A DNA stretch of 45,287 nt from Chitinophagaceae bacterium. GTDB lineage: Bacteria > Bacteroidota > Bacteroidia > Chitinophagales > Chitinophagaceae. Every line of letters begins with the position of its first letter. Position 1 is the stretch's first letter. Where the stretch lies: NCBI GenBank assembly GCA_022841365.1, contig JALHRP010000033.1:1-45287 (forward strand), given 5' to 3'. Positions 8,993 through 19,225 of the stretch are shown here, piece after piece. The notes below the pieces were generated by a model. It worked only from the letters and a program-made list of their open reading frames with translations. It was not told the DNA's origin and searched no databases. A program made the position numbers and the translations under genes.

Positions 8993-10498
8993 ATGTACAG
9001 ACAAGTTATTATATGGCTCACTTTCCTCTTTTGCTCTTTAAGTGCAAGTGCACAAGATAAACATCAGCAACCCAACATCATTGTTATTCTTGCTGATGAT
9101 TTAGGCTGGACAGATCTTTCCTGTTACGGCAGTACATTTTATGAAACGCCTAACCTTGATGCGCTGGCTGCAAAAGGTGTAAAGTTTACCGGCAGTTATT
9201 CAACAAGCCCTGTTTGCAGTCCCACACGTGCAAGTATTATGACAGGAAAAAATCCAATCAATACAAAAGTTACAGACTGGATAAAAGGAAGACAGGAAAA
9301 CGGAACTGCAAAACCATTTGAAAAATTTATTACACCGGCTACTGCTTTTGAATTATCACTGAATGAAAACACAGTTGCAGAGTTTGCATTGAGTAAAGGC
9401 TATCAAACCTTTTTTGCCGGCAAATGGCATCTGGGTGAAGAAGAAAAATACTGGCCTTTGAGTCAGGGATTTCAAACGAATAAAGGAGGATGGAGCAAGG
9501 GTGGGCCTACCGGAAAAAAAACCGACAGTACCGGCGGCTATTTCACTCCTTACAGTAATCCAACACTGGCTGATGGTCCACAAGGTGAATATCTTACAGA
9601 TCGCCTTGCCAACGAGTGCATCAGTTTTATTCAAAAGGAAAAGCAATCGACATTTTTTCTGATGTACTCATTATATGCTGTTCATAATCCATTGCAGGCA
9701 CCGCAGGCATTAATCAATAAGTATAAAGAAAAACAACAACGGCTTGGTTATAATGACAAAGACCGTTTCATAAAAGATGAAGCCTGGATGAAACATCAAC
9801 CTGACTGGAAAAACAGGTTGGTGCAGGACCATGCTGTATATGCTGCAATGATTGAAAATATGGATTGGAATATTGGCCGCATCATACAATCGTTGAAAGA
9901 AAAAGGATTGCTTGAAAATACGCTGATCATTTTTACATCAGATAACGGCGGATTGAGTACAGCAGAAGGAAGCCCTACAACCAATGCTCCCTTAAAAGCA
10001 GGCAAGGGATGGTTATATGAAGGTGGAATAAGAGTGCCGATGCTGATGTACTGGAAAGACAAGCTGCAGCCCGGACTTGTAACTGATATACCTGTTACCT
10101 CATCGGATGTTTTTTCTACAGTTGTAACTGCCATCAACAAAAAATACAAAAAAGAAGCAGTAGTTGAAGGAGAAGATATTGTACAACTGTTATCAAATCA
10201 ACCGAAGTCTGCGGGCAGAACATTGTATTGGTATTATCCGCATTACAGTAATCAGGGAGGCAAACCTTCTGCAGCTATCCGTAAAGGAAACTTTAAACTC
10301 ATTTATTATTACGAAGATGACAGTGTGGAGTTGTTTGATCTTTCAGTTGATATTGGAGAAAAGAAAAATCTGTCAACTGTAAATAGTCTGCAGGCAAAGC
10401 AATTAAAGAAACAACTCTTCTTGTGGCTCTCAGCTAATAAAGCAGGCAGCTTCAGGCTTAATACAAATTACACGCTGCATAAAATAATTAAACAATGA
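8993..10498 (+). CDS. Sulfatase, S1 family (second copy), exported
   Basis: A formylglycine-dependent sulfatase of 501 residues. The signal peptide is MYRQVIIWLTFLFCSLSASA before Q. Catalytic features: LADDLGWTD (metal ligands Asp35 and Asp36), CSPTR with Cys75 as the residue converted to formylglycine, GKWHLGE, a YAVHNP segment and TSDNGG. It clearly differs from the sulfatase at 5741-7270 in sequence and active-site surroundings (CSPTR versus CTPSR, and a longer insert after TGKNP), so the pair probably attacks sulfates at different positions rather than being a recent duplication. Its stop codon overlaps the start of the following GH2 gene in an ATGA arrangement, which implies co-translation. 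Confidence 0.91.
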   Translation: MYRQVIIWLTFLFCSLSASAQDKHQQPNIIVILADDLGWTDLSCYGSTFYETPNLDALAAKGVKFTGSYSTSPVCSPTRASIMTGKNPINTKVTDWIKGRQENGTAKPFEKFITPATAFELSLNENTVAEFALSKGYQTFFAGKWHLGEEEKYWPLSQGFQTNKGGWSKGGPTGKKTDSTGGYFTPYSNPTLADGPQGEYLTDRLANECISFIQKEKQSTFFLMYSLYAVHNPLQAPQALINKYKEKQQRLGYNDKDRFIKDEAWMKHQPDWKNRLVQDHAVYAAMIENMDWNIGRIIQSLKEKGLLENTLIIFTSDNGGLSTAEGSPTTNAPLKAGKGWLYEGGIRVPMLMYWKDKLQPGLVTDIPVTSSDVFSTVVTAINKKYKKEAVVEGEDIVQLLSNQPKSAGRTLYWYYPHYSNQGGKPSAAIRKGNFKLIYYYEDDSVELFDLSVDIGEKKNLSTVNSLQAKQLKKQLFLWLSANKAGSFRLNTNYTLHKIIKQ

Positions 10499-12981
10499 AC
10501 AACAGATACATAGTTAAAAACTCATTCCTTTTAATCGTTGTATTATTCCTGCATTATTCTCTTGCGGCACAGAGTGCTTTGAGAAAACGACTTTCATTTA
10601 ATGAAGGATGGCTGTTTAACAAAACAGCAGATGCTGCCGCTGCACAGACTTTTTACAACGATGCAGGCTGGCGAAAATTATCGTTGCCCCACGACTGGGC
10701 TATTGAGGGACCATTTAAACCCGAATATAATTTACGTACAGGCGGACTTCCTGTTTTTGATAAAGCATGGTACCGTAAACATTTTACTGTTGATGCATCT
10801 GCAAGGGGAAAAATTATTACGCTGGAGTTTGATGGCATCATGTACAATTCATCTGTTTACATTAACGGACAGAAAGTATATGAAAGACCTTACGGTTACA
10901 GCAGTTTTGAAATTGATATAACAAACTATGTCAAATTAGAAGGTGAGAATATTATTGCAGTAAAAGTAAATCCGGAAATGTTGTCTGCAAGATGGTATAC
11001 CGGTGCAGGTATTTACCGAAATGTATGGATGGAAATAAAAAACCCGGTACATGTAAAACATTGGGGCAATCATATCACAACCCCATCTGTTGAAAAAAGT
11101 AAAGCAGGTGTAAAGGTTGAAACCAAGATTGCTGCCAGGAAAAAAACTGTTACCGGTAAGTATCATATTACAACAAGTATTGTTGATGCCGGAGGTACAG
11201 AGGTGTCATCTGCAATGTCTGATTTCAGTTTTACAGCAGGTGAAGCAACGGTTATGCAGCAGCTGGAAGTAAAGAATCCAAAACTGTGGGATATTGAAAC
11301 GCCGCATCTGTACAAAACCGTTTCAACTGTTTACCGGAATAATATTGCAGTTGATACCTATGTTCAGCATTTCGGCATACGTACCATCAGCTATACAAGA
11401 GAAGGATTTTTTCTCAACGGCAGAAAAGTAAAACTGAAAGGTGTGTGTTTACATAATGATCTGGGTGCATTGGGATCTGCAGTGAATTACAGGGCAACAG
11501 AGCGTCAGCTGCAAATCATGAAATCAATGGGTGTAAATGCTATCCGTACATCACACAATCCGGCATCGCCTGAGCAACTTGATCTCTGTGATAAAATGGG
11601 GCTCCTTGTACAGGAAGAAGCATTTGATTGCTGGGAAATGCCCAAAGTAGAAAATGATTACAGTAAGTACTGGGCGAAATGGCATGAACAGGATTTGCGT
11701 GATATGATTCGCCGTGACAGAAACAGACCTTCCATTATTATGTGGAGTATTGGTAACGAAGTGAGAGAACAAAATAAACAGGACGGTTATCTTCTTGCAA
11801 GATCTCTTGTACAAATTTGCAAACAGGAAGATCCCAACAGACCAACAACTGCAGGGTTCAATAATTTTGCTGCTGCAATTAAAAACGGATTGGCAGCAGA
11901 AGTTGATTTAGTTGGTGCCAACTACAAACCTGCAGACTATGCGCCAACAATGGAGAAGTATACAGACTGGATTGTTTATGGAGCAGAAACCGCATCCTGT
12001 GTATCATCAAGAGGCATTTATCATTTGCCGTTAGAAAAATATGATAAACATCCCTCACTCCAGGTAAGCAGTTATGATAATCAAAGTCCCAACTGGGCTT
12101 ATCCTCCCGATGTTGAATTTTATTTTCAGGATTCACTGCCCAATGTAATTGGTGAGTTTGTATGGACTGGTTTTGATTATTTAGGCGAGCCAACTCCCTA
12201 TGGCGGAAAAGATAATCTCACGCATGGAAATTGGGATGTGGATTGGCCTGCAAGAAGCTCTTATTTTGGTGCAGTTGATTTAGCCGGTTTTCCGAAAGAT
12301 CGTTTTTATTTATACCAAAGCAGGTGGACAACAGAACCAATGGTGCACATACTACCACATTGGAATTGGGAAGAAAGCGGTGTAAAAGAAATACCTGTTT
12401 ACTGTTATACCAATTGTGATGAAGCGGAGTTGTTTGTAAATGGCAAATCGTACGGAAGAAAAAAAATGGGTGTTGATAAAACAATCATCCCCGTTGCATT
12501 TAATGCATGGAAAGGCAGAAGCAAAAATTTCGAATCGCCTTATCGTTTAAACTGGAATGTACCATATGAGAAAGGTGAACTGAAAGTTGTAGCCTACAAA
12601 GCCGGAAAAGAAGCGGCAGTTAAAATAATAAATACGGCGAAGAGCCCCCACCGGATCAAATTAATACCTGATCGAAGTTCCATCAGTGCCGATGGGGAAG
12701 ACTTGTCTTTTGTAACAGTAAAAATTGAAGATGAAAATGGAAACTTCTGCCCTCTTGCCGATAATAAAATTGACTTTAAACTGTCGGGTCCGGCAAGCAT
12801 TGCCGCAGTTGACAATGGCAATGCGGCATCTATTGAACCCTTTCAGGCCAATTACAGGAAAACTTTTAACGGACTCTGTTTGTTAGTAATCAAGAGTAAG
12901 AAGGGAGAAGCGGGTGAAGTAAAAATTGAAGCTTCATCTCCCGGCTTAAAAACTACTGTTATTACTGTAATTACAGAATAA
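10495..12981 (+). CDS. Glycoside hydrolase family 2, beta-galactosidase type with C-terminal DUF4982/Ig domains
   Basis: An 828-residue exported exo-glycosidase, overlapping the preceding sulfatase gene by 4 bp. Order of parts: signal peptide (cleavage near SLAAQ), sugar-binding jelly roll with LPHDWAIEGPF, Ig-like domain, TIM barrel with acid/base Glu422 in IMWSIGNE and probable nucleophile Glu498 in YGAETAS, then a DUF4982-like segment (NCDEAELFVNGKSYGRK) and a last Ig-like domain of the GH2 C5 type beginning near ISADGEDLSFVTV. This layout is typical of Bacteroidota beta-galactosidases. It differs in length and domain set from the GH2 at 2117-4159, so the two probably cut different linkages. 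Galactose release would fit the galK/galT pair downstream. Confidence 0.92.
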   Translation: MNNRYIVKNSFLLIVVLFLHYSLAAQSALRKRLSFNEGWLFNKTADAAAAQTFYNDAGWRKLSLPHDWAIEGPFKPEYNLRTGGLPVFDKAWYRKHFTVDASARGKIITLEFDGIMYNSSVYINGQKVYERPYGYSSFEIDITNYVKLEGENIIAVKVNPEMLSARWYTGAGIYRNVWMEIKNPVHVKHWGNHITTPSVEKSKAGVKVETKIAARKKTVTGKYHITTSIVDAGGTEVSSAMSDFSFTAGEATVMQQLEVKNPKLWDIETPHLYKTVSTVYRNNIAVDTYVQHFGIRTISYTREGFFLNGRKVKLKGVCLHNDLGALGSAVNYRATERQLQIMKSMGVNAIRTSHNPASPEQLDLCDKMGLLVQEEAFDCWEMPKVENDYSKYWAKWHEQDLRDMIRRDRNRPSIIMWSIGNEVREQNKQDGYLLARSLVQICKQEDPNRPTTAGFNNFAAAIKNGLAAEVDLVGANYKPADYAPTMEKYTDWIVYGAETASCVSSRGIYHLPLEKYDKHPSLQVSSYDNQSPNWAYPPDVEFYFQDSLPNVIGEFVWTGFDYLGEPTPYGGKDNLTHGNWDVDWPARSSYFGAVDLAGFPKDRFYLYQSRWTTEPMVHILPHWNWEESGVKEIPVYCYTNCDEAELFVNGKSYGRKKMGVDKTIIPVAFNAWKGRSKNFESPYRLNWNVPYEKGELKVVAYKAGKEAAVKIINTAKSPHRIKLIPDRSSISADGEDLSFVTVKIEDENGNFCPLADNKIDFKLSGPASIAAVDNGNAASIEPFQANYRKTFNGLCLLVIKSKKGEAGEVKIEASSPGLKTTVITVITE

Positions 12982-13047
12982 GCCGCTATCACATTTTCCG
13001 GATTGCTCTTACTCAACATCAGACCAGAAAGATCAACTTCTTATATG

Positions 13048-13078
13048 GTTGTTGTTTGATGCTGACATACTCAACAAC
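13048..13078. repeat. Inverted repeat in SusC leader region
   Basis: Seven-base arms GTTGTTG and CAACAAC separated by 17 bases lie in the 296-bp gap between the GH2 and SusC genes. There is no T-run after it, so it is unlikely to be a terminator. It may be an operator or chance, as the arms are simple sequence. Apart from this and the weak promoter candidate closer to SusC, nothing else stands out in the gap (12982-13277). Confidence 0.25.
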
Positions 13079-13166
13079 TTTGTTTAATACTCTTCTGTGC
13101 TAAAATAAACAGAGTTTGTGTAATGATTATTTATGAAAGACTACTCAAAATAAATTGACTGTTTTT

Positions 13167-13198
13167 TTTGCTGTTGACCTGATTGCACCGCTTATTTG
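13167..13198 (+). promoter_or_regulatory. Weak candidate promoter for susCD
   Basis: A TTTG at 13167-13170 is followed after 20 bases by CTTATTTG (13191-13198). This resembles the Bacteroidota TTTG / TAnnTTTG promoter in the first element and in the TTTG of the second, but the TA is missing. It would give a leader of about 70 bases. The long gap before susC and the change of functional block support a promoter somewhere here; the exact site is uncertain. Confidence 0.25.
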
Positions 13199-13277
13199 AA
13201 ATACCTGCACACCCTGAGTGTAATATTTAGTTGCTTACTTAGTAATTGTAATTATTTATCAAACCAAAACGAAAGCG

Positions 13278-16200
13278 ATGCTTGTGCTTAAACGAAAATT
13301 CCAACGCCATTTCTGCTTTTTATCATTGCTGCTGTTTGTATGTCTAAATACATTTTCACAAAGCAGAGTTGTATCCGGTACGGTTGTAAATGCAGTTGAT
13401 AATACACCTGCTGTTGCTGTATCAGTTACAGAACAGGGTTCAGCAAAAGGAACAACAACAGACAAAAAAGGGTTTTTCACTTTGTCGGTTTCATCAGCTA
13501 AACCAATTCTTGTATTCAGCAGTGTGGGATTTCAAACACTTACTTATGAATGGGATGGGTCTGCAGACATTGCCATTAAACTGGAACCCGCCGCTTCCGT
13601 TTTACAGGATGTAGTGGTGGTAGGTTATGGTACACAGAAAAAAGTGAATCAAACAGGTGCAACACAAACGCTGAAATTCAGTGATGCGGTAAATCAGCCT
13701 GTAAGTAATGCAGGTCAGTTAATGTATGGTAAGTTTTCGGGAGTTCAAATTACACAAGGCAGTGGCTTACCCGGTGCTGATGGTTCCAGTGTACTGATCA
13801 GAGGGTTGGGCACATTTGGTTCATCGGCTCCTTTGGTTGTAATTGATAACATTCAGTACTCCGGTTTAAATGAGTTTAATAATTTATCTCCTGCCGATAT
13901 TGAATCAATTTCTGTTTTGAAAGATGCAGCAGCCGGTGCTATTTATGGTGCACGTGCTGCAAACGGGGTGATTATTGTTACCACCAAAAAAGGTAAAAGC
14001 GGCACCGGCAGTATAGTTTACAATAGTTATTTCGGTCTGCAGGAAGCAACAGTAATACCAAAGTATTTAAATGCGCCAGACTATGCTACATTAATCAATG
14101 AGCGTGATGTAAATCAAACCGGACCAACCACTTCTCAGCGATATACGCTTGATGAAATTCAGGCAATGCAGGATGGAAATAAGCCTGATCAGTTCAGTAA
14201 TACCAATTGGGCAAAAGAAATTTTAAGAACTGCACCGATACAAAATCATTATTTAGCTTTTTCAGGTGGTAATCAAAATACAACCTATCGTATTTCTGCC
14301 GGTTACTTTAATCAGGAAGCCATTGTACGTGGTAAGTTTAAAACTGAACGGTTTAATCTCAGTTTAAATCTTAATTCACAAATAAAACCATGGCTGAATG
14401 TGAGTAATGTAACAAATGCATATTGGGCAAAAGTGATTGGGCCATCAGGCGGTTCAGATGCTGTGTTAGGCGAAACAGGGATCATTAACCAGTTTCAGCG
14501 TTCACATCCGGTGGTACCTGCCTATTATTCAAATGGTGAATATGGCTTTGTAGATGGAGCGTATTTAAAAGTAAATGCCAGTCCGCCCATTACAAATCCT
14601 TTACGTCGTGGAGTGTTGGGCGATTATAAAGATAATGAACTCAATATTGCAGACAGGGTTGCAGTAAAAGTAGATATTATCAAAGGCCTTTCTTTTGAAA
14701 CCAGTGGAAGTGTGAATGCACTGTTTGGGTATACATCAAATTTTACACCCACCAGCGATGTGAGAGATTGGGCAGGTAATATTGTTTCACAAAATTTAGT
14801 CAACTCGTTAAGAAAAAGCAGCCGCTTTAATTACAGGTTGCTCAACGAAAATATATTTCGGTACGGGAAAAAATTTGATGGAAATAAACATGATGTTTCT
14901 ATCCTGGCAGGTCACTCGGTAGTGTATAACCGCAACAATGGTTTCACAGGTAATTTAGAAGGATTTCCAACCAACAACCTGCAGGAGTTTAATGGCGGCG
15001 GTAATTTAAATCCCAATGTGTCCGGCAGTGCAAGTGTTGAAAAATTGCAATCATTTTTTGGAAGAGTGAATTACATTTTTAATGGTAAGTACCTGTTTGA
15101 AGCAAATGTAAGAAGAGATGGTTCTTCTAAATTCGGACCTAAGAATAAGTATGGTACATTCCCGTCTGCATCTGCAGGTTGGAGAATAAGCGAAGAAGAA
15201 TTTATTTCTAAACTGAAATGGATTTCTGATTTAAAGCTGAGAGCCAGCTGGGGTATAACAGGTAACGATAATATTGATAACAATATTTATTCGCAAAATT
15301 ATTCTGTTGCGGGAGATTACTTTATTGGTAATGCAATTGTAAGTACGGTGGCTTTAACTTCTCTTGCAAATGAGAACATCCGTTGGGAAACAGTTGAGCA
15401 GTACAATATTGGTTTAGATGCCGGTTTTTTCAGCAATCGTTTACAATTTACAGCCGACTACTTTAAGCGGATGAGTACAGACCTTTTGTACAGCAACTAT
15501 CCCATCCCTGCTACCATTGGTATATCAAGTCTTGGTGCTCAAAACGCTGCAGATATGGTTAATGCAGGTACTGAGTTTAGTTTGAGTTACAGAAACAAAA
15601 TCAAAAAATTAAATTACAATGTTGCAGCCGGCTTAAGTTTATTTGAAGATAATAAGGTAACAGGCTTGGGACAGGGTGGCAGAGAAACCATCGGCGCCGA
15701 AACAATCATTAAAGTAGGAGTTCCTTTTAATGCATTGTACGGGTATCAGGTGATTGGTATTTTTCAATCAGCAGCAGAAGTGGCAGCAGCACCCCGTCAG
15801 TTTGCAAATAACAGAACAGCTCCGGGCGATTTTCGCTATGCTGATTTAAATAACGATGGCGTTATTAATGAAAGCGACCGCACAGTTATTGGCAATCCTT
15901 TTCCAAAATCAGTTTACAGTTTTAACGGAAGCCTTGATTATGAAGGAGTAGATTTCACTTTTACATTTGAAGGTGTTGGAAGAATACAACGGGTAATGAA
16001 TGACAACGGACAACGTGTAATGGAAGACAGCCGGAATAATGTACTCTCTTATTTAATTGATCGTTGGACGCCGGGTAAAACATCATCAAAATATCCACGT
16101 GCCGGCGGGCAGAACAACGGTGTGGTTTCTACCTTTTTTGTTGAAGATGTTTCTTATACAAGATTACGAAACATTGAACTGGGATATACATTACCGTTTA

Positions 16201-16373
16201 AGCTCAGTTCCAGATTTGGAATTTCCAAGTTGAGAGTTTATGCAAGTGGTCAAAATTTACTGACGTTTACAAAGTTTGAAAATTTTGATCCTGAAAGACA
16301 AAGAGGAGGAAGCACAGATCAAAATGCGCCTCTGTATAAAGTGTACACGTTTGGTTTAAATGTTAAATTCTGA
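13278..16373 (+). CDS. SusC/RagA-type TonB-dependent outer-membrane receptor
   Basis: The outer-membrane import channel of the locus, 1031 residues. A signal peptide ends near CLNTFSQ. It is followed by a carboxypeptidase D regulatory-like domain (residues about 28-105: SGTVVNAVDNTPAVAVSV), the SusC signature LQDVVVVGYGTQKK, a plug domain with LIRGLGTFG and SVLKDAAAGAIYGARAANGV, and a C-terminal beta-barrel ending in the usual aromatic strand (TFGLNVKF). There is no extra N-terminal STN domain, so it is not the kind that signals to an anti-sigma factor. The susD partner starts 5 bp downstream. Together they would bind and import oligosaccharides with energy from TonB-ExbBD encoded elsewhere. 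Confidence 0.95.
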   Translation: MLVLKRKFQRHFCFLSLLLFVCLNTFSQSRVVSGTVVNAVDNTPAVAVSVTEQGSAKGTTTDKKGFFTLSVSSAKPILVFSSVGFQTLTYEWDGSADIAIKLEPAASVLQDVVVVGYGTQKKVNQTGATQTLKFSDAVNQPVSNAGQLMYGKFSGVQITQGSGLPGADGSSVLIRGLGTFGSSAPLVVIDNIQYSGLNEFNNLSPADIESISVLKDAAAGAIYGARAANGVIIVTTKKGKSGTGSIVYNSYFGLQEATVIPKYLNAPDYATLINERDVNQTGPTTSQRYTLDEIQAMQDGNKPDQFSNTNWAKEILRTAPIQNHYLAFSGGNQNTTYRISAGYFNQEAIVRGKFKTERFNLSLNLNSQIKPWLNVSNVTNAYWAKVIGPSGGSDAVLGETGIINQFQRSHPVVPAYYSNGEYGFVDGAYLKVNASPPITNPLRRGVLGDYKDNELNIADRVAVKVDIIKGLSFETSGSVNALFGYTSNFTPTSDVRDWAGNIVSQNLVNSLRKSSRFNYRLLNENIFRYGKKFDGNKHDVSILAGHSVVYNRNNGFTGNLEGFPTNNLQEFNGGGNLNPNVSGSASVEKLQSFFGRVNYIFNGKYLFEANVRRDGSSKFGPKNKYGTFPSASAGWRISEEEFISKLKWISDLKLRASWGITGNDNIDNNIYSQNYSVAGDYFIGNAIVSTVALTSLANENIRWETVEQYNIGLDAGFFSNRLQFTADYFKRMSTDLLYSNYPIPATIGISSLGAQNAADMVNAGTEFSLSYRNKIKKLNYNVAAGLSLFEDNKVTGLGQGGRETIGAETIIKVGVPFNALYGYQVIGIFQSAAEVAAAPRQFANNRTAPGDFRYADLNNDGVINESDRTVIGNPFPKSVYSFNGSLDYEGVDFTFTFEGVGRIQRVMNDNGQRVMEDSRNNVLSYLIDRWTPGKTSSKYPRAGGQNNGVVSTFFVEDVSYTRLRNIELGYTLPFKLSSRFGISKLRVYASGQNLLTFTKFENFDPERQRGGSTDQNAPLYKVYTFGLNVKF

Positions 16374-16378
16374 TTGCC

Positions 16379-17926
16379 ATGAAAAAATTAATATTATTCG
16401 TTTCAATTATTGCTTTTGCAGGTTGTAACAAAAGTTATTTAGACAGCCCGTCGCTCGGGAGCCTGGAAGCGGCAAATTTCTGGAAAACAGAAAATGATGC
16501 ATTGCTCGGCATCCATGCAATTTATGATGCATTACAGGATCGTATTCAGTATAGTGGTAACCTGAATGGCTTTGCAGCTGCCGGTTTTCCAATGTATGAT
16601 TGCTTTGGAGATAATGTGTTTAATGCTACCGGTTGGCTGTTTGTAGGTCCGGGTAATTATATGCTGGGTAATGTTGATCCTACATATCAGTTGTTTCAAA
16701 CACTGTGGGGCTCTCTGTACAGAGGTATCGGCCGTGCAAATCTGGCAATTGAGAACATTGAAAAAATGCCCGAAACGGCAATCACTGCACAGAAAAAAAA
16801 TCAGCTGTTAGGGCAGGCATATTTTTTAAGAGGTTTATTTTACTCACATATTGCAGTGTACTTTCAGGAGGCTCCGCTTGTTTTAAAAGTGCAGAAATTA
16901 GAAGAAGCGCTGGTGCCAAAAAATACCTATCAGGAAATTTCAGATCAGGTAGTGAAAGATTTAAAATTTGCTGCAGATAATCTGCCGGTATCTTATCCTC
17001 CTGCACAATATGGTTATGCTACCAAAGGTGCTGCATTGGGAATTTTAGCAAGGTTTCATTTATACAATAAAAATTACCAGGGTGTGCTGGATGCTACAAC
17101 AGCTATTTTGCCTTTAGGTTATTCGTTAAACAGTAGTTACGCACAACTGTTTACAGAAGCAGGTGAATCTTCAAGAGAAATATTATTTTCTGTACGGTTT
17201 AACCAGGATGTTTCCAATAATAATGAAACATTCTCCGCAACTTTTCTGGGAGCACCGAGAGTAGAGTCTGCTCCTATGAAAAATTTAGTGAACGATTACG
17301 CCTGTACAGATGGAAGGCCAATTACATCTTCACCATTATACAATCCGGCAGCTCCCGGTACTAACAGAGATCCCCGTTGCGGTGCAACCATTTATTTTCC
17401 GGGTGATATTTTTCTTACAGATTTAAACAGAGCTTTTACCGGAAATACTGCTACCAGATTCGGACAGCGTAAATATGTACGCAGAGCTGCTTCATCAACA
17501 GGTATTGCAGTATCATCACCGGGAGGGCAGGATTTTATTGTCATTCGTTTTGCTGATGTGTTGCTCATGCGTGCAGAAGCATTTCTTGAAACCAATCAGT
17601 TAACAAGTGTATATCCACTCATTAATCAGGTACGGGCACGTGTATCAATGCCTTCAGTTGAATCAGTAGAAGGAAGCGGGTTGTCGCAAGATGCATTAAG
17701 AACAGTTGTAAGAAGGGAACGACGTGTGGAACTGGCTTTTGAAGGTTTGCGTTTTATGGATTTAAAAAGATGGGGTACTATGCAGGCAGCTTTTCAGGCC
17801 ATCGTAAACGATGCGGTGCCGGGCTATGCTCCAACATATCGTGGATTAAAGTCTGAAACCTTTCCCATACCTCAAACCGAATTGAATGTAAATAAAAACC
17901 TGGTGCAGAATGCTGCATGGCAGTAA
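16379..17926 (+). CDS. SusD/RagB-type outer-membrane lipoprotein
   Basis: The surface glycan-binding lid of the SusC channel, 515 residues. The lipobox is AFAGC near residue 16, so it is a lipoprotein. Family marks are the N-terminal LDSPSLGSLEAANFWKTEND, the TPR-like helices (RGIGRANLAIENIEKMP, GQAYFLRGLFYSHIAVYF), FADVLLMRAEAFLE, the RERRVELAFEGLRFMDLKRW motif and the C-terminal FPIPQTELNVNKNLVQNAAW. It follows susC by 5 bp and is certainly co-transcribed. Sugar-binding aromatic residues cannot be assigned without a structure. Confidence 0.95.
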   Translation: MKKLILFVSIIAFAGCNKSYLDSPSLGSLEAANFWKTENDALLGIHAIYDALQDRIQYSGNLNGFAAAGFPMYDCFGDNVFNATGWLFVGPGNYMLGNVDPTYQLFQTLWGSLYRGIGRANLAIENIEKMPETAITAQKKNQLLGQAYFLRGLFYSHIAVYFQEAPLVLKVQKLEEALVPKNTYQEISDQVVKDLKFAADNLPVSYPPAQYGYATKGAALGILARFHLYNKNYQGVLDATTAILPLGYSLNSSYAQLFTEAGESSREILFSVRFNQDVSNNNETFSATFLGAPRVESAPMKNLVNDYACTDGRPITSSPLYNPAAPGTNRDPRCGATIYFPGDIFLTDLNRAFTGNTATRFGQRKYVRRAASSTGIAVSSPGGQDFIVIRFADVLLMRAEAFLETNQLTSVYPLINQVRARVSMPSVESVEGSGLSQDALRTVVRRERRVELAFEGLRFMDLKRWGTMQAAFQAIVNDAVPGYAPTYRGLKSETFPIPQTELNVNKNLVQNAAWQ

Positions 17927-17968
17927 CTCATCTTATTTCTTAAACATCTGTTCATAAAAAAGTAAATA

Positions 17969-19120
17969 ATGAAAACAAAAATTTTAAATATTCTGTTGCT
18001 CTCCATTGTTTTTGCATCTTGCAAAAAAACAGAGGTTGATAAGTACAATGGCTTTCAGCAGGGTAACAGCTTAACAATTGCATCAGGCTTAAATATGGCT
18101 GAGCCCAGAATTAATTTGAGTGCCGATTCTGTTTATTCAGATATGAATACAGGTCCTTTGTTTAAGCCATTGCCTGCCGGTTTTGATAATGATATTGCCT
18201 CCTTTTATCTGCCCAAAGGATATATGGTTGTATTTGCAGAAAACAGTGATGGTTCAGGCGAATCATCCTGTTATGTAGCTGCTAAAGCTGGTATTCAACT
18301 TAATTTTTCACCAAGATTGAGAGATAAGGTTTCTTATGTGCGTTATATACCTATTGATAATCCATCAAAGAAAGGGGTTGCGTTTACTGACAGTAATGTT
18401 GTTAAACAATTTACCAATGCAACATGGTATTATGGCTGGAGTATCAACCGGCCATCATTTGGCGCCATGAATTTTATACCAATGACATGGGGTAAATCAT
18501 CAGCAACAACAGATTTTGTGAATTACCTGGCTGACCGGAAAGATGTAAATCATTTGTTGTCGTTTAATGAACCGGATAATCCTGGCCAGTCAAACATCCC
18601 CAGCATTGATACTGCTATTGCCCGTTACAGAATTATGATGCAGACAGGATTAAGATTAGGCTCTCCTGCAGTAGAACAGAATAACGCACTCGTTGCAGGT
18701 AAATGGTTGCCTATGTTTATGGATTCTGCAAGAGCTAAAAAACTAAGGGTAGATTATATCTGTCTGCATTGGTACGATTGGGGAAATGAAAACAGCAACA
18801 CAGGCGGCGATACCGTTGTTGCGGAGCAGGTTTTCAACCGGTTTAAAACCTATGTTGAAAGAGCCCGGTTAACGTACCCTGATCAAAAACTCTGGTTAAC
18901 AGAATATAATTGTAACCCAAGCAGAAATGCCCGGCCAAATCTGATCAAATATTTCATGCAGTTATCTTCTGAATGGTTAAACAGTCTTCCATATGTTGAG
19001 CGTTACGCTTATTTTCAAACACGCACAAATGCAGTTGATGTAAACGGAACGTTGAATGATCTTGCGAAGTACTGGAACAATTTGCCTTCACCTCCTGTTT
19101 TTCCGGTAAATATTGATTAA
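17969..19120 (+). CDS. GH128-like (Asl1-type glycosyl hydrolase) lipoprotein
   Basis: A lipoprotein of 383 residues (lipobox VFASC at residue 18), probably on the cell surface. After an N-terminal region of about 135 residues of unknown type, residues 150-370 match the glycosyl hydrolase catalytic core family of Asl1 and GH128, whose known members cut beta-1,3-glucans. Evidence is the WYYGWS start, the acid/base candidate Glu201 in LLSFNEPDNPG, the substrate strand ICLHWYDWG and the nucleophile candidate Glu312 in LWLTEYNC. It lies directly after susD, the usual place for a surface glycan-binding protein or endo-enzyme. The activity is inferred from the family; other beta-1,3 linkages are possible. 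Confidence 0.78.
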   Translation: MKTKILNILLLSIVFASCKKTEVDKYNGFQQGNSLTIASGLNMAEPRINLSADSVYSDMNTGPLFKPLPAGFDNDIASFYLPKGYMVVFAENSDGSGESSCYVAAKAGIQLNFSPRLRDKVSYVRYIPIDNPSKKGVAFTDSNVVKQFTNATWYYGWSINRPSFGAMNFIPMTWGKSSATTDFVNYLADRKDVNHLLSFNEPDNPGQSNIPSIDTAIARYRIMMQTGLRLGSPAVEQNNALVAGKWLPMFMDSARAKKLRVDYICLHWYDWGNENSNTGGDTVVAEQVFNRFKTYVERARLTYPDQKLWLTEYNCNPSRNARPNLIKYFMQLSSEWLNSLPYVERYAYFQTRTNAVDVNGTLNDLAKYWNNLPSPPVFPVNID

Positions 19121-19133
19121 CAAAAACTGATTT

Positions 19134-19156
19134 GCTGATTCGAAATTTAAATCAGC
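19134..19156. repeat. Inverted repeat between GH128-like and GH16 genes
   Basis: Arms GCTGATT and AATCAGC with a 9-base loop lie just after the GH128-like stop. No T-run follows, so it could be a weak attenuator, an mRNA-stabilising 3' hairpin or chance. Confidence 0.3.
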
Positions 19157-19225
19157 CATTTATAAATGAGGTAATCCTTTTTTCTTAAGAGGTGGATTTG
19201 TTTTGTAATAATTAAGTACCTAAAG

